This document shows, piece after piece, positions 36,152 to 43,660 of a stretch of DNA of 48,271 nt (its first letter is position 1; every line of letters starts with the position of its first letter). The translations under genes were made by a program, and so were the position numbers. Where the stretch lies: contig CAZYUJ010000012.1 of assembly GCA_964650705.1 (NCBI GenBank), positions 1 through 48,271 on the forward strand. Direction: 5' to 3'. The notes beneath the pieces are model-generated. The model made no database searches and was not told where the DNA came from. It saw only the letters and a program-made list of their open reading frames with translations. Source of the stretch: Faeciplasma sp964650705 (lineage in GTDB: Bacteria > Bacillota > Clostridia > Oscillospirales > Ruminococcaceae).

Positions 36152-37561
36152 CTATTTTATTTTCTTGCCCTTTTCCAAATGCCTCGTCAGCTTTTTAAGA
36201 GCATAATCTTTTTTGATCTTAAGCTCGCTTCGCTCGATTGCCAAAGCTCCGTCGGGAACGTCTTTTGTAACCGTGCTTCCTGCGGCGGTATACGCCGCCT
36301 CGCCGACAGTTACAGGTGCGACCAAATTGGTATTACAGCCGATGAATGCATCGTCCTTGATCACGCATCTTGCCTTTTTCGAGCCGTCATAGTTAACGGT
36401 AACCACACCGCAACCGAAGTTAACGTTCTTTCCGACGTCACTGTCACCGACATAGGTCAAATGAGCCACACAAGTTCCTTTTCCGATGACGGAATTCTTG
36501 ATCTCAACGAAATCACCGACGTGTGCAAAGTCTTCGATAATGCTGTTCGGTCTTAGCTGAACGAACGGCCCGACGCTGACGTGGTTTCCGATCTTTGAAT
36601 CCTTTGCGACCACGTTGTCAAGAGTCGAATCATCTCCGATACACACGTTTTCAAGTCTTGTGTTAGGCCCGATAACGCATCTCTTTCCGATCTTCGTCTT
36701 TCCGAAAATGATCGTCGAGGGCATGACTTTCGTTCCTTCTTGGATCTCGGCATCGGGTGAGATGACCACGCCGTCGGTCGAAACAAATTCAACTCCGTTT
36801 TCAAGGTGCTTTTCGATGACTTTTTTCCTTGCGATATCATTAAGCTCCAAAAGTCCCTTGCGGTCGTTAGCACCCAAAACAGCTCTGTTGTCGGGAACGA
36901 CATATCCCGAAAGAGTCTTTCCTTCCGAAAGCAAAATGCTCAACGTATCAGTCAAATAATATTCGCCTTGAGCGTTGTTTCGCTCAAGCTTGGGCAAAGC
37001 ACTCAAAAGATCACTTGCTTTGAACCAATAACATCCCGAATTGATCTCATTTATCATCGTCTGAACAGGGGAACAGTCCTTTTGCTCAACAATTCCGACT
37101 ATTCTTCCTCTGTCTCCGTTCTCTCTCAAAATCCTTCCGTATCCGAAAGGATTCATAACCTTCGCAGTTATAACCGTCACACTTGCATCGGATCTTTTAT
37201 GTTCATCAAGAGAATTCAAAATCGTATCACAGTCTATAAACGGAGCATCTCCGTACAAAACGATAATGTCTCCGTCGGGATCTTCGGCAATAAAGTCGGT
37301 CGCCATCATAACGGCGTGACCTGTCCCGAGCCTTTCAGCCTGCATCACAGTTTCAGCCTTTTTGCCGCTTTTATCAAAATACTCATCTATCATTTCGCTT
37401 GCAAAGCCCTTGACTACGCAAACGCGGTCGATCCCCGCTTCTTCGCACGAATCAAGCACCCATTCAAGCATAGGCTTTCCCAAAACCTCGTGCAAGACCT
37501 TCGGGCTGTCGCTCTTCATTCTCTTTCCGCTTCCGCCCGCCAAAATAACAGCGCTTCTCAT
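36152..37561 (-). CDS. glmU: Bifunctional UDP-N-acetylglucosamine pyrophosphorylase / glucosamine-1-phosphate acetyltransferase
   Basis: GlmU makes UDP-GlcNAc for cell-wall synthesis. The 469-residue protein has an N-terminal nucleotidyltransferase (VILAGGSGKRMKSDSPKVLHEVLGKPML, GTGHAVM, VLYGDAPF) and a C-terminal left-handed beta-helix acetyltransferase (about residues 250-445; HLTYVGDSDVGKNVNFGCG and NYDG near the end). The ATG at 37559-37561 is chosen; a TTG one codon upstream has no advantage. The ribosome site (AGGCGGG) is modest. pth and mfd follow 72 nt later, presumably in one transcript. Confidence 0.95.
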   Translation of the reverse strand: MRSAVILAGGSGKRMKSDSPKVLHEVLGKPMLEWVLDSCEEAGIDRVCVVKGFASEMIDEYFDKSGKKAETVMQAERLGTGHAVMMATDFIAEDPDGDIIVLYGDAPFIDCDTILNSLDEHKRSDASVTVITAKVMNPFGYGRILRENGDRGRIVGIVEQKDCSPVQTMINEINSGCYWFKASDLLSALPKLERNNAQGEYYLTDTLSILLSEGKTLSGYVVPDNRAVLGANDRKGLLELNDIARKKVIEKHLENGVEFVSTDGVVISPDAEIQEGTKVMPSTIIFGKTKIGKRCVIGPNTRLENVCIGDDSTLDNVVAKDSKIGNHVSVGPFVQLRPNSIIEDFAHVGDFVEIKNSVIGKGTCVAHLTYVGDSDVGKNVNFGCGVVTVNYDGSKKARCVIKDDAFIGCNTNLVAPVTVGEAAYTAAGSTVTKDVPDGALAIERSELKIKKDYALKKLTRHLEKGKKIK

Positions 37562-37602
37562 CAAATCCCGCCTTTCCGAGTTTCATATTATGTATCTAAT
37601 TT

Positions 37603-37631
37603 ATTATATTACAATTTAAAAATTCTTTCAA
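37603..37631 (-). promoter_or_regulatory. Promoter of the glmU-pth-mfd operon
   Basis: Minus-strand TTGAAA (37626-37631), 17 bp, perfect TATAAT (37603-37608), about 42 bp before the start of glmU. Confidence 0.75.
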
Positions 37632-37711
37632 GAGGGTAGAAAAGAATAGTTTTGTATTAATTTGCACAATTTATAGCAAATGTTTTTGTCATAATTTTTA
37701 TGTATTATGTA

Positions 37712-37740
37712 TGGAAATATTTTTGATATTCTGCTATAAT
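37712..37740 (+). promoter_or_regulatory. Extended -10 promoter of ppdK
   Basis: TGCTATAAT (extended -10; TATAAT at 37735-37740) with TGGAAA (37712-37717) 17 bp upstream. The leader to the ATG is about 80 nt. Confidence 0.7.
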
Positions 37741-37762
37741 GTTAGCAAGTCCGTTTATGCGT

Positions 37763-37791
37763 AAGTATACGTAATACGTAAACGTATACTT
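37763..37791. promoter_or_regulatory. Palindromic element in the ppdK leader
   Basis: AAGTATACGT (37763-37772) and ACGTATACTT (37782-37791) form a perfect 10-bp inverted repeat with TACGTAA direct repeats inside it, about 15-45 bp downstream of the likely transcription start. It could be a repressor operator or an RNA hairpin; the binding factor is unknown. Confidence 0.55.
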
Positions 37792-37825
37792 GTATTTCGG
37801 ATAAATTAATTGGAGGTATAAAACT

Positions 37826-40456
37826 ATGAGCAAAAAGTATTGTTACCTTTTCACCGAAGGCGACGCTAGCATGCGTGAGCTTTTGGGCGGTAAAGGCGCA
37901 AACCTTGCAGAAATGACTAAGATTGGTCTTCCTGTACCCCAGGGCTTCACTGTTTCCACAGAAGCCTGCACCCAGTATTATGAAGACGGCCGTCAGATCA
38001 ACCCTGAGATCATGGCTGAAATCAACGAGTACATCGTAAAGATGGAAGAAGTAACCGGCAAGAAGTTCGGTGATAAGGAGAATCCTCTTCTCGTTTCCGT
38101 TCGTTCCGGTGCTCGTGCTTCAATGCCCGGTATGATGGACACCATTCTTAACCTCGGTCTTAACGAGGACGTAGTTGAATATATGTCAACAAACTCCGGC
38201 AACCCCAGATGGGCTTGGGACTGCTACAGAAGATTCATCCAGATGTATTCTGACGTAGTTATGGAAGTTGGCAAGAAGTATTTTGAAGAACTCATCGACA
38301 AGATGAAGGAAGAAAAGGGCGTTAAGCTCGACGTTGAGCTTACTGCTGATGACCTTAAGGAGCTTGCTAACCAGTTCAAGGCTGAATACAAGTCCAAGAT
38401 CGGCGCTGATTTCCCCACCGATCCTAAGGAACAGTTGATGGGCGCTATCAAGGCTGTATTCCGTTCTTGGGACAACCCCAGAGCTAACGTATACCGCCGC
38501 GACAACGATATCCCTTATTCTTGGGGTACCGCTGTTAACGTACAGATGATGGCATTCGGTAACATGGGTGACGATTGCGGCACCGGTGTTGCTTTCACTC
38601 GTGACCCTGCTACAGGTGAGAAGAAGCTCATGGGCGAATTCTTGACCAATGCACAGGGTGAAGACGTTGTTGCAGGCGTTAGAACTCCTATGCCTATCGC
38701 TCAGATGGAAGAAAAGTTCCCTGAAGCATTCGCACAGTTCGTACAGGTTTGCGCAACTCTTGAAAACCACTATAGAGATATGCAGGACATGGAGTTCACC
38801 GTTGAACACGGCAAGCTCTACATGCTCCAGACCAGAAACGGTAAGAGAACTGCACAGGCTGCTCTCAAGATCGCATGCGACCTCGTTGACGAAGGCATGA
38901 GAACTGAGCAGGAAGCTGTTGTAATGATCGACCCCAGAAACCTCGACACTCTTCTCCATCCCCAGTTCGACGCTAAGGCTCTCAAGGCTGCAACTCCTGT
39001 CGGCAAGGGCTTGGGTGCATCTCCCGGTGCTGCTTGCGGTAAGATCGTATTCAACGCTGACGACGCAGTAGCTTGGAACGAAAGAGGCGAAAAGGTTGTT
39101 CTCGTTCGTTTGGAAACCTCTCCTGAAGACATCACAGGTATGAAGGCTTCCCAGGGTATCCTCACTGTTCGTGGCGGTATGACCTCTCACGCTGCAGTAG
39201 TTGCTCGTGGTATGGGTACTTGCTGTGTATCCGGCTGCGGCGACATCAAGATGGATGAAGAAAACAAGAAGTTCGAACTCGCAGGTAAGACCTACCACGA
39301 AGGCGACGCTATCTCTATCGATGGCTCTACCGGTAACATCTACGATGGCATTATCCCCACCGTTGACGCTACTATCGCAGGCGAATTCGGAAGAATCATG
39401 GCTTGGGCTGACAAGTACAGAAGACTTAAGGTCAGAACCAATGCCGATAACCCCACAGACGCTAAGAAGGCTCGCGAACTCGGTGCTGAAGGCATCGGTC
39501 TTTGCCGTACCGAGCATATGTTCTTCGGCGAAGGCAGAATTGATGCATTCCGTGAAATGATCTGCTCCGAAACCGTTGAGGAAAGAGAAGTAGCTTTGGC
39601 TAAGATCCTTCCCATGCAGCAGGCTGACTTCGAAGATCTCTATGAAGCTCTCGAAGGCACACCCGTTTGCATCCGCTTCTTGGATCCTCCGCTCCATGAA
39701 TTCGTTCCTACCGAGGAAGAAGACATTGCTCTTCTCGCTAAGGCTCAGGGCAAGACTGTTGAAGCTATCAAGGCTCTCATCGCTTCCTTGCACGAATTCA
39801 ACCCCATGATGGGTCACCGTGGATGCCGTTTGGCTGTAACATATCCTGAAATCGCTAAGATGCAGACCGCTGCTGTCATCAGAGCTGCAATCAATGTTAA
39901 GAAGGCTCATCCCGATTGGAATGTTAAGCCTGAGATCATGATTCCTTTGGTAGGCGAGATCAAGGAACTTAAGTTCGTTAAGAAGGTTGTTGTTGAAACT
40001 GCTGACGCTGAGATCGCTGCTGCGGGCGCTGACCTCGTTTACGAAGTCGGTACCATGATCGAGATCCCCAGAGCTGCTCTTACTGCTGATGATATCGCTA
40101 AGGAAGCTGACTTCTTCTGCTTCGGTACTAACGACCTCACTCAGATGACTTACGGCTTCTCCAGAGATGACGCAGGTAAGTTCCTCAACGCTTACTATGA
40201 CACCAAGATCTTCGAAAACGATCCCTTCGCTAAGCTCGACCAGGTTGGCGTTGGTAAGTTGATGAAGATGGCTATCCAGCTCGGCAAGCCCGTAAATCCC
40301 AACCTCCACGTTGGTATCTGCGGTGAGCACGGCGGCGACCCCACATCTGTTGAGTTCTGCCACAGCATCGGCCTCGACTATGTATCCTGCTCGCCCTTCC
40401 GCGTTCCGATCGCTCGTTTGGCTGCTGCACAGGCTGCAATCAACGAAGCTAAGTAA
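37826..40456 (+). CDS. ppdK: Pyruvate, phosphate dikinase
   Basis: PPDK interconverts PEP + AMP + PPi and pyruvate + ATP + Pi, and in anaerobes can replace pyruvate kinase. The 876-residue protein is full length. It has the nucleotide-binding N-terminal part (LLGGKGANLAEMTKIGLPVPQGFTVS), the phosphohistidine domain with catalytic His455 in GGMTSHAAVVARGMG, and the PEP-binding TIM barrel with GEGIGLCRTEHMFF, FGTNDLTQMTYGFSRDDA and the C-terminal GICGEHGGDP. Codon use is strongly biased to a restricted set, as in highly expressed genes. TTGGAGG precedes the ATG, and a strong terminator follows. Confidence 0.98.
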   Translation: MSKKYCYLFTEGDASMRELLGGKGANLAEMTKIGLPVPQGFTVSTEACTQYYEDGRQINPEIMAEINEYIVKMEEVTGKKFGDKENPLLVSVRSGARASMPGMMDTILNLGLNEDVVEYMSTNSGNPRWAWDCYRRFIQMYSDVVMEVGKKYFEELIDKMKEEKGVKLDVELTADDLKELANQFKAEYKSKIGADFPTDPKEQLMGAIKAVFRSWDNPRANVYRRDNDIPYSWGTAVNVQMMAFGNMGDDCGTGVAFTRDPATGEKKLMGEFLTNAQGEDVVAGVRTPMPIAQMEEKFPEAFAQFVQVCATLENHYRDMQDMEFTVEHGKLYMLQTRNGKRTAQAALKIACDLVDEGMRTEQEAVVMIDPRNLDTLLHPQFDAKALKAATPVGKGLGASPGAACGKIVFNADDAVAWNERGEKVVLVRLETSPEDITGMKASQGILTVRGGMTSHAAVVARGMGTCCVSGCGDIKMDEENKKFELAGKTYHEGDAISIDGSTGNIYDGIIPTVDATIAGEFGRIMAWADKYRRLKVRTNADNPTDAKKARELGAEGIGLCRTEHMFFGEGRIDAFREMICSETVEEREVALAKILPMQQADFEDLYEALEGTPVCIRFLDPPLHEFVPTEEEDIALLAKAQGKTVEAIKALIASLHEFNPMMGHRGCRLAVTYPEIAKMQTAAVIRAAINVKKAHPDWNVKPEIMIPLVGEIKELKFVKKVVVETADAEIAAAGADLVYEVGTMIEIPRAALTADDIAKEADFFCFGTNDLTQMTYGFSRDDAGKFLNAYYDTKIFENDPFAKLDQVGVGKLMKMAIQLGKPVNPNLHVGICGEHGGDPTSVEFCHSIGLDYVSCSPFRVPIARLAAAQAAINEAK

Positions 40457-40480
40457 TCGGCAAGCTGACTTATAAAATTA

Positions 40481-40514
40481 ACGGATATACCGCCTTTGCG
40501 GTATATCCGTTTTT
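40481..40514. terminator. Terminator of ppdK (works on both strands by symmetry)
   Basis: ACGGATATACCGC / GCGGTATATCCGT stem (40481-40493, 40498-40510), 4-nt loop, then TTTT on the plus strand. It also blocks transcription leaving the copy 1 cassette on the minus strand. Confidence 0.9.
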
Positions 40515-40523
40515 GCATAAAGA

Positions 40524-40556
40524 AAGCCCTATGCAATTCTACATTACATAGGACTT
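40524..40556. repeat. Hairpin just outside the copy 1 promoter segment
   Basis: AAGCCCTATG pairs with CATAGGACTT with one mismatch. It occupies the same place as the AAGAACTCCGCAG hairpins before copies 2 and 3, immediately upstream of ATTCCCAAAAAGTAC, but its sequence is unrelated. Confidence 0.5.
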
Positions 40557-40567
40557 ATTCCCAAAAA

Positions 40568-40699
40568 GTACACCTTTTCGGAGTTACGCATACCTTATGC
40601 ATAAATACCATTCGTATCTTAAATTATACCATTAAGTTGCGAAATGTCAATATGATTTTAACATTTTTTGCATTTTTGTTTCACTATAAAAAGGTGTAC
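40568..40699. promoter_or_regulatory. Putative invertible promoter segment, copy 1 (OFF orientation)
   Basis: Arms are GTACACCTTTTCGGAGT (40568-40584) and ACTATAAAAAGGTGTAC (40683-40699), matching as inverted repeats at 14 of 17 positions with an 11-bp perfect core AAAAGGTGTAC. Between them the minus strand carries TTGACA (40645-40650), 16 bp, TATAAT (40623-40628), with extended -10 TGG. The promoter faces away from the gene. After inversion the -10 would lie at about 40639-40644 and the leader would be about 97 nt. Inversion is inferred, not shown. Confidence 0.7.
40605..40633. repeat. Paired 8-bp direct repeats overlapping the promoter -10
   Basis: ATACCATT occurs at 40605-40612 and 40626-40633, exactly 21 bp (two helical turns) apart; the second overlaps the -10 element. 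The same pair is in copies 2 and 3. A nearby palindrome TTATGCATAA lies between the first repeat and the left arm. These could be binding sites for a regulator. Confidence 0.45.
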
Positions 40700-40747
40700 C
40701 ATTTCGGAGCATACTGTTCTAAAAATACTCTAATGGAGGGAAAACAA

Positions 40748-43213
40748 ATGAAGAAAAACACAAAAAGTGCTCTTCTGCTCAGCGTAGTATCGATCATCGT
40801 ATGCTGCACAATGCTTTTGGGCACAACAATGGCTTGGTTCACCGACAGTGTTACTTCTGCAAAGAACGTTATCGTTGCAGGCAACCTCGACGTTGAACTC
40901 TACCACACAAATGCAAAGATCAAGACCCCCACTGAGGTTGACGGCGAAGAAGATCTCTTCTTTACTGACATCAATGGCGATGAGATCCTTTGGGAACCCG
41001 GCGTAGTATCTTACGAAGTATTTACCGTTAAGAACGTCGGTAACTTGGCACTCAAATACGCTCTTTCTATGAACGTATATGATGCAACTGCAACTGCTGA
41101 TGGCAAGACTCTTGAAGACGTTATCAAGGTTGCAATCGCTACTGATGTTCCCGAGACCCGTGCTGACGTAGAAAACCTTGAATTCAAGGCTTTGTCTGAT
41201 TTCGAAGTTAAGAGCAACGGCTCGCTTGTGCCCGATAAGGCAGACACCGAAGCAGTTGAAGGCGTTGACCAATTCATCGTAGTTCTCTATTGGGAACCTT
41301 CTGAAAACGACAACGATTACAACATGAACAATGAAAACAAGGGCACTGTACTCGACATTGAATTTGCTGTTGAGCTCTTCGCAACTCAGTACACCTATGA
41401 AGAAGACAGCTTCGATGATCAGTATGATGCAGCTGCTCCTTGGACAGGCGAAGTAAGCTATGACTGGTATGATGCAGAAGGAACTGCAGAAGATCCTTAT
41501 GTTTTGAATTCCGCAGAAGATCTCGCCGGTTTCGCTAACATCGTAAACGGAACTGCAGTTTCTTCCGCAACAACATTCTCTACTGAAGTTAACACTATTC
41601 AGGACAGCTTCGCAGGCAAGACTGTTAAGTTGGGCGCAAACATCGACTTGAACAACATCGCTTGGACTCCTATCGGAAACTGGGATAATACTTTTGATGG
41701 AACCTTTGACGGAAACGGTTACACCGTTAGCAACCTTTACATCAATGATCCTGCCGGACAAGGCGTTGGCTTCTTTGGCGTGGTTCAGAATGCTACCATC
41801 AAGGGCGTTACTATAAAGAATGTTGATATTTCAGCTTATTCTATGGTTTCTGCGTTGGTAGGCGCTGCTTATCCGAGCACTATTTCCGACTGTCATGTAA
41901 CGGGTGATATCAACCTTGTCGCTGAATGGGCTTATGTCGGCGGTATTGCCGGTTACTGCTATTACGGCACACAGGTTGATAACTGTTCTGTTGTAGCAGA
42001 CGGAATGGGCTCTATCGTTTCTGAGACTAGAAATGCTGTCGGTGGCATCACTGCTTGGCTTTTAGAAGGCGACCACAAGGTTTTGAACTGCACAGTTAAG
42101 AACCTTGATTTGACCGGTTGGACAAACGTCGGCGGTATTACAGGCTTCGTTCACTACAGCAACACCATTGATGGCTGTACTGTTGAAAATGTAAACATCA
42201 CCAAGACTCGTGTAGACGGTCATCCCGGCGTTGGTATCGCTGCAGGTGGCTGGAGCTACAATGCAAAAAATGCTATCACTATTACAAACAACTCATTCAC
42301 GAATATTACCTTGAACGGTACTGCTGTCTATAAGGAGAGCGCAAACTACCTCTATGGCTCTGAGTACTCTGGCGGCGACAACAGCAATTTCGTTATCTCC
42401 GGTAACACCGAAAACGGCATTGTAAACAACATAGCTTATTTCGGAGCAGCTGAAAAGGTTGCTACTGTAGAACAACTCCAGAAAGCTTTGGATAACGCAA
42501 CTTCTGATGTTATTATTATCTTGACAGCTGATATTACCGGTGACGTTACAGTTACACAGAAAGCTGATGTTAAGATCATTATTGACGGCAACGGCAAGAC
42601 CTATGCAGGTGTTATCACCGTTGACGGCAAGTCTGGCACGTACACCACTGCTGGTCTGACCATCAAGAATATGACTTTCAAGGCTGACAGCATCTCCGCT
42701 GATGCTTGTATCCGTCTTGGTGATGGCACAAACGCTACCCGATATACCTGCAACGTAACTGTTGAAAACTGCACCTTCGACGTTCCCGGTGCTGTTGGTG
42801 TGAAGTCTTACACCGGTGGCGACAAGAACCTGACCATTTCCGGCTGCACCGCAACCGCTAATGCTCACTCCTTGGTGCAGGCAAAGGGTATTGATGTCGT
42901 TCTCGTTGAGAATTGCAAGGTATACTCCAAGAACGGACTTAACTTCAACAACAGCGACAACGTGACCGTTGATAACTGCACTGTTGACGTAAAGGGTTAT
43001 GCAGTTCGTTTCGGTGAAAGCTCCGGTGGCGCCGGCGCGGCTGAAACCTACACCATCAAGAACTCCACTCTCAAGTCTGCAAATGATGATGGTGATGCTA
43101 CCATCATTCTTCGCGGAACAGCCGACAACTCGACGCTGACCATCGAGAATACAACTATTGTTGGTAATCCCGACATTACTAATACTGCAACTAACGCAAC
43201 GGTTGTGAAGTAA
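40748..43213 (+). CDS. Secreted TasA-like protein with SipW-type signal and beta-helix C-terminus, paralogue 1
   Basis: The start is the ATG at 40748, with GGAGGG 7 nt upstream (821 residues); a longer open frame from 40496 runs through the promoter cassette. Residues 1-29 are a signal peptide of the SipW/TasA type, ending TTMA before WFTDSVTSAKN. Residues of about 30-225 form a TasA/camelysin-like beta domain (GNLDVELYH, EPGVVSYEVFTVKNVGNLALKY, DIEFAVELFATQYTYEEDSFD). About 240-420 has GLUG-like repeats (GNGYTVSNLYI, VGALVGAAY, VGGIAGYC, VGGITGFV), and about 465-821 is a right-handed beta-helix-like repeat region rich in N-C-T motifs. No LPxTG sortase motif. It is probably exported and assembled at the surface or in a matrix. 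Confidence 0.85.
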   Translation: MKKNTKSALLLSVVSIIVCCTMLLGTTMAWFTDSVTSAKNVIVAGNLDVELYHTNAKIKTPTEVDGEEDLFFTDINGDEILWEPGVVSYEVFTVKNVGNLALKYALSMNVYDATATADGKTLEDVIKVAIATDVPETRADVENLEFKALSDFEVKSNGSLVPDKADTEAVEGVDQFIVVLYWEPSENDNDYNMNNENKGTVLDIEFAVELFATQYTYEEDSFDDQYDAAAPWTGEVSYDWYDAEGTAEDPYVLNSAEDLAGFANIVNGTAVSSATTFSTEVNTIQDSFAGKTVKLGANIDLNNIAWTPIGNWDNTFDGTFDGNGYTVSNLYINDPAGQGVGFFGVVQNATIKGVTIKNVDISAYSMVSALVGAAYPSTISDCHVTGDINLVAEWAYVGGIAGYCYYGTQVDNCSVVADGMGSIVSETRNAVGGITAWLLEGDHKVLNCTVKNLDLTGWTNVGGITGFVHYSNTIDGCTVENVNITKTRVDGHPGVGIAAGGWSYNAKNAITITNNSFTNITLNGTAVYKESANYLYGSEYSGGDNSNFVISGNTENGIVNNIAYFGAAEKVATVEQLQKALDNATSDVIIILTADITGDVTVTQKADVKIIIDGNGKTYAGVITVDGKSGTYTTAGLTIKNMTFKADSISADACIRLGDGTNATRYTCNVTVENCTFDVPGAVGVKSYTGGDKNLTISGCTATANAHSLVQAKGIDVVLVENCKVYSKNGLNFNNSDNVTVDNCTVDVKGYAVRFGESSGGAGAAETYTIKNSTLKSANDDGDATIILRGTADNSTLTIENTTIVGNPDITNTATNATVVK

Positions 43214-43255
43214 TTTCGCAAACTCTATCCGTTAAAACGGAAAACAAAGCCCGTC

Positions 43256-43277
43256 CTAACTCTACCCATAGAGTTAG
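43256..43277. repeat. Hairpin after paralogue 1
   Basis: CTAACTCTA / TAGAGTTAG, 9-bp stem with 4-nt loop, 43 bp past the stop codon. It recurs at 45696-45717 after paralogue 2 within identical flanks. It lacks a U tract, so it may be an mRNA 3' end stabiliser or a weak terminator. Confidence 0.6.
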
Positions 43278-43317
43278 ACACTAACTAAACAATCTCCACA
43301 TAATACCTTATGCACAA

Positions 43318-43352
43318 AAGAACTCCGCAGCCTTTTCGACTGCGGAGTTCTT
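43318..43352. terminator. Hairpin terminator between paralogue 1 and copy 2 cassette
   Basis: AAGAACTCCGCAG / CTGCGGAGTTCTT, 13-bp perfect stem with 9-nt loop. On the minus strand it is followed by TTGTGC. It separates paralogue 1 from the next promoter segment and would also stop the outward-facing promoter of copy 2 after about 95 nt. Confidence 0.75.
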
Positions 43353-43353
43353 G

Positions 43354-43660
43354 TTATTCCCAAAAAGTACACCTTTTCGGAGTTACGCATACCTTATGCA
43401 TAAATACCATTCGTATCTTAAATTATACCATTAAGTTGCGAAATGTCAATATGATTTTAACATTTTTTGCATTTTTGTTCTACTCCGAAAAGGTGTACCA
43501 TTTCGGAGCATACTGTTCTAAAAATACTCTAATGGAGGGAAAACAAATGAAGAAAAACACAAAAAGTGCTCTTCTGCTCAGCGTAGTATCGATCATCGTA
43601 TGCTGCACAATGCTCTTGGGCACGACAATGGCTTGGTTCACCGACAGTGTAACTTCTGCA
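43354..43660 (+). repeat. Repeated cassette, copy 2
   Basis: Equivalent to 40555-40861. The main difference is the right arm of the inverted repeat, where CTACTCCG replaces CACTATA. Identity with copy 1 resumes at 43780-44211 (equals 40984-41415, 432 bp). Confidence 0.95.
43367..43498. promoter_or_regulatory. Putative invertible promoter segment, copy 2 (OFF orientation, perfect arms)
   Basis: GTACACCTTTTCGGAGT (43367-43383) and ACTCCGAAAAGGTGTAC (43482-43498) are perfect 17-bp inverted repeats enclosing 98 bp. The minus strand between them has TTGACA (43444-43449), 16 bp, TATAAT (43422-43427), extended -10 TGG, facing away from the gene. This copy gives the clearest recombination-site geometry of the three. 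Confidence 0.75.

Larger units (their letters stand above)
40555..40861 (+). repeat. Repeated cassette, copy 1 (upstream region plus signal-peptide code)
   Basis: About 307 bp, nearly identical to 43354-43660 and 45793-46099, with constant spacing from the left inverted repeat to the start codon. It holds the promoter segment, the ribosome site (GGAGGG) and the first 38 codons. Confidence 0.95.

Noticed and set aside
38186..40363. A 725-codon open frame on the minus strand opposite ppdK
   Set aside because: It is an antisense shadow produced by the strong codon bias of ppdK. It lacks a ribosome site and resembles no protein family, while ppdK is complete with its catalytic motifs.
40685..40690. 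TATAAA as a forward -10 box in the right arm of copies 1 and 3
   Set aside because: No acceptable -35 is found at 16-18 bp, and copy 2, otherwise alike, lacks the hexamer. It may give slight basal expression but does not replace the inverted consensus promoter.
40568..40699. The inverted repeats read as a large terminator hairpin or a simple regulator operator
   Set aside because: Arms are about 98 nt apart with a consensus promoter in between and no U tract, which fits recombination sites better. An operator explanation does not account for a promoter that faces away from the gene in every copy. It cannot be excluded entirely without read data.
40496..40747. N-terminal extension of the first TasA-like gene by 84 codons
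   Set aside because: The extension reads through the terminator, the inverted repeats and the promoter; the ATG at 40748 has GGAGGG 7 nt upstream and begins a clean signal peptide. The same applies to the frames before paralogues 2 and 3.
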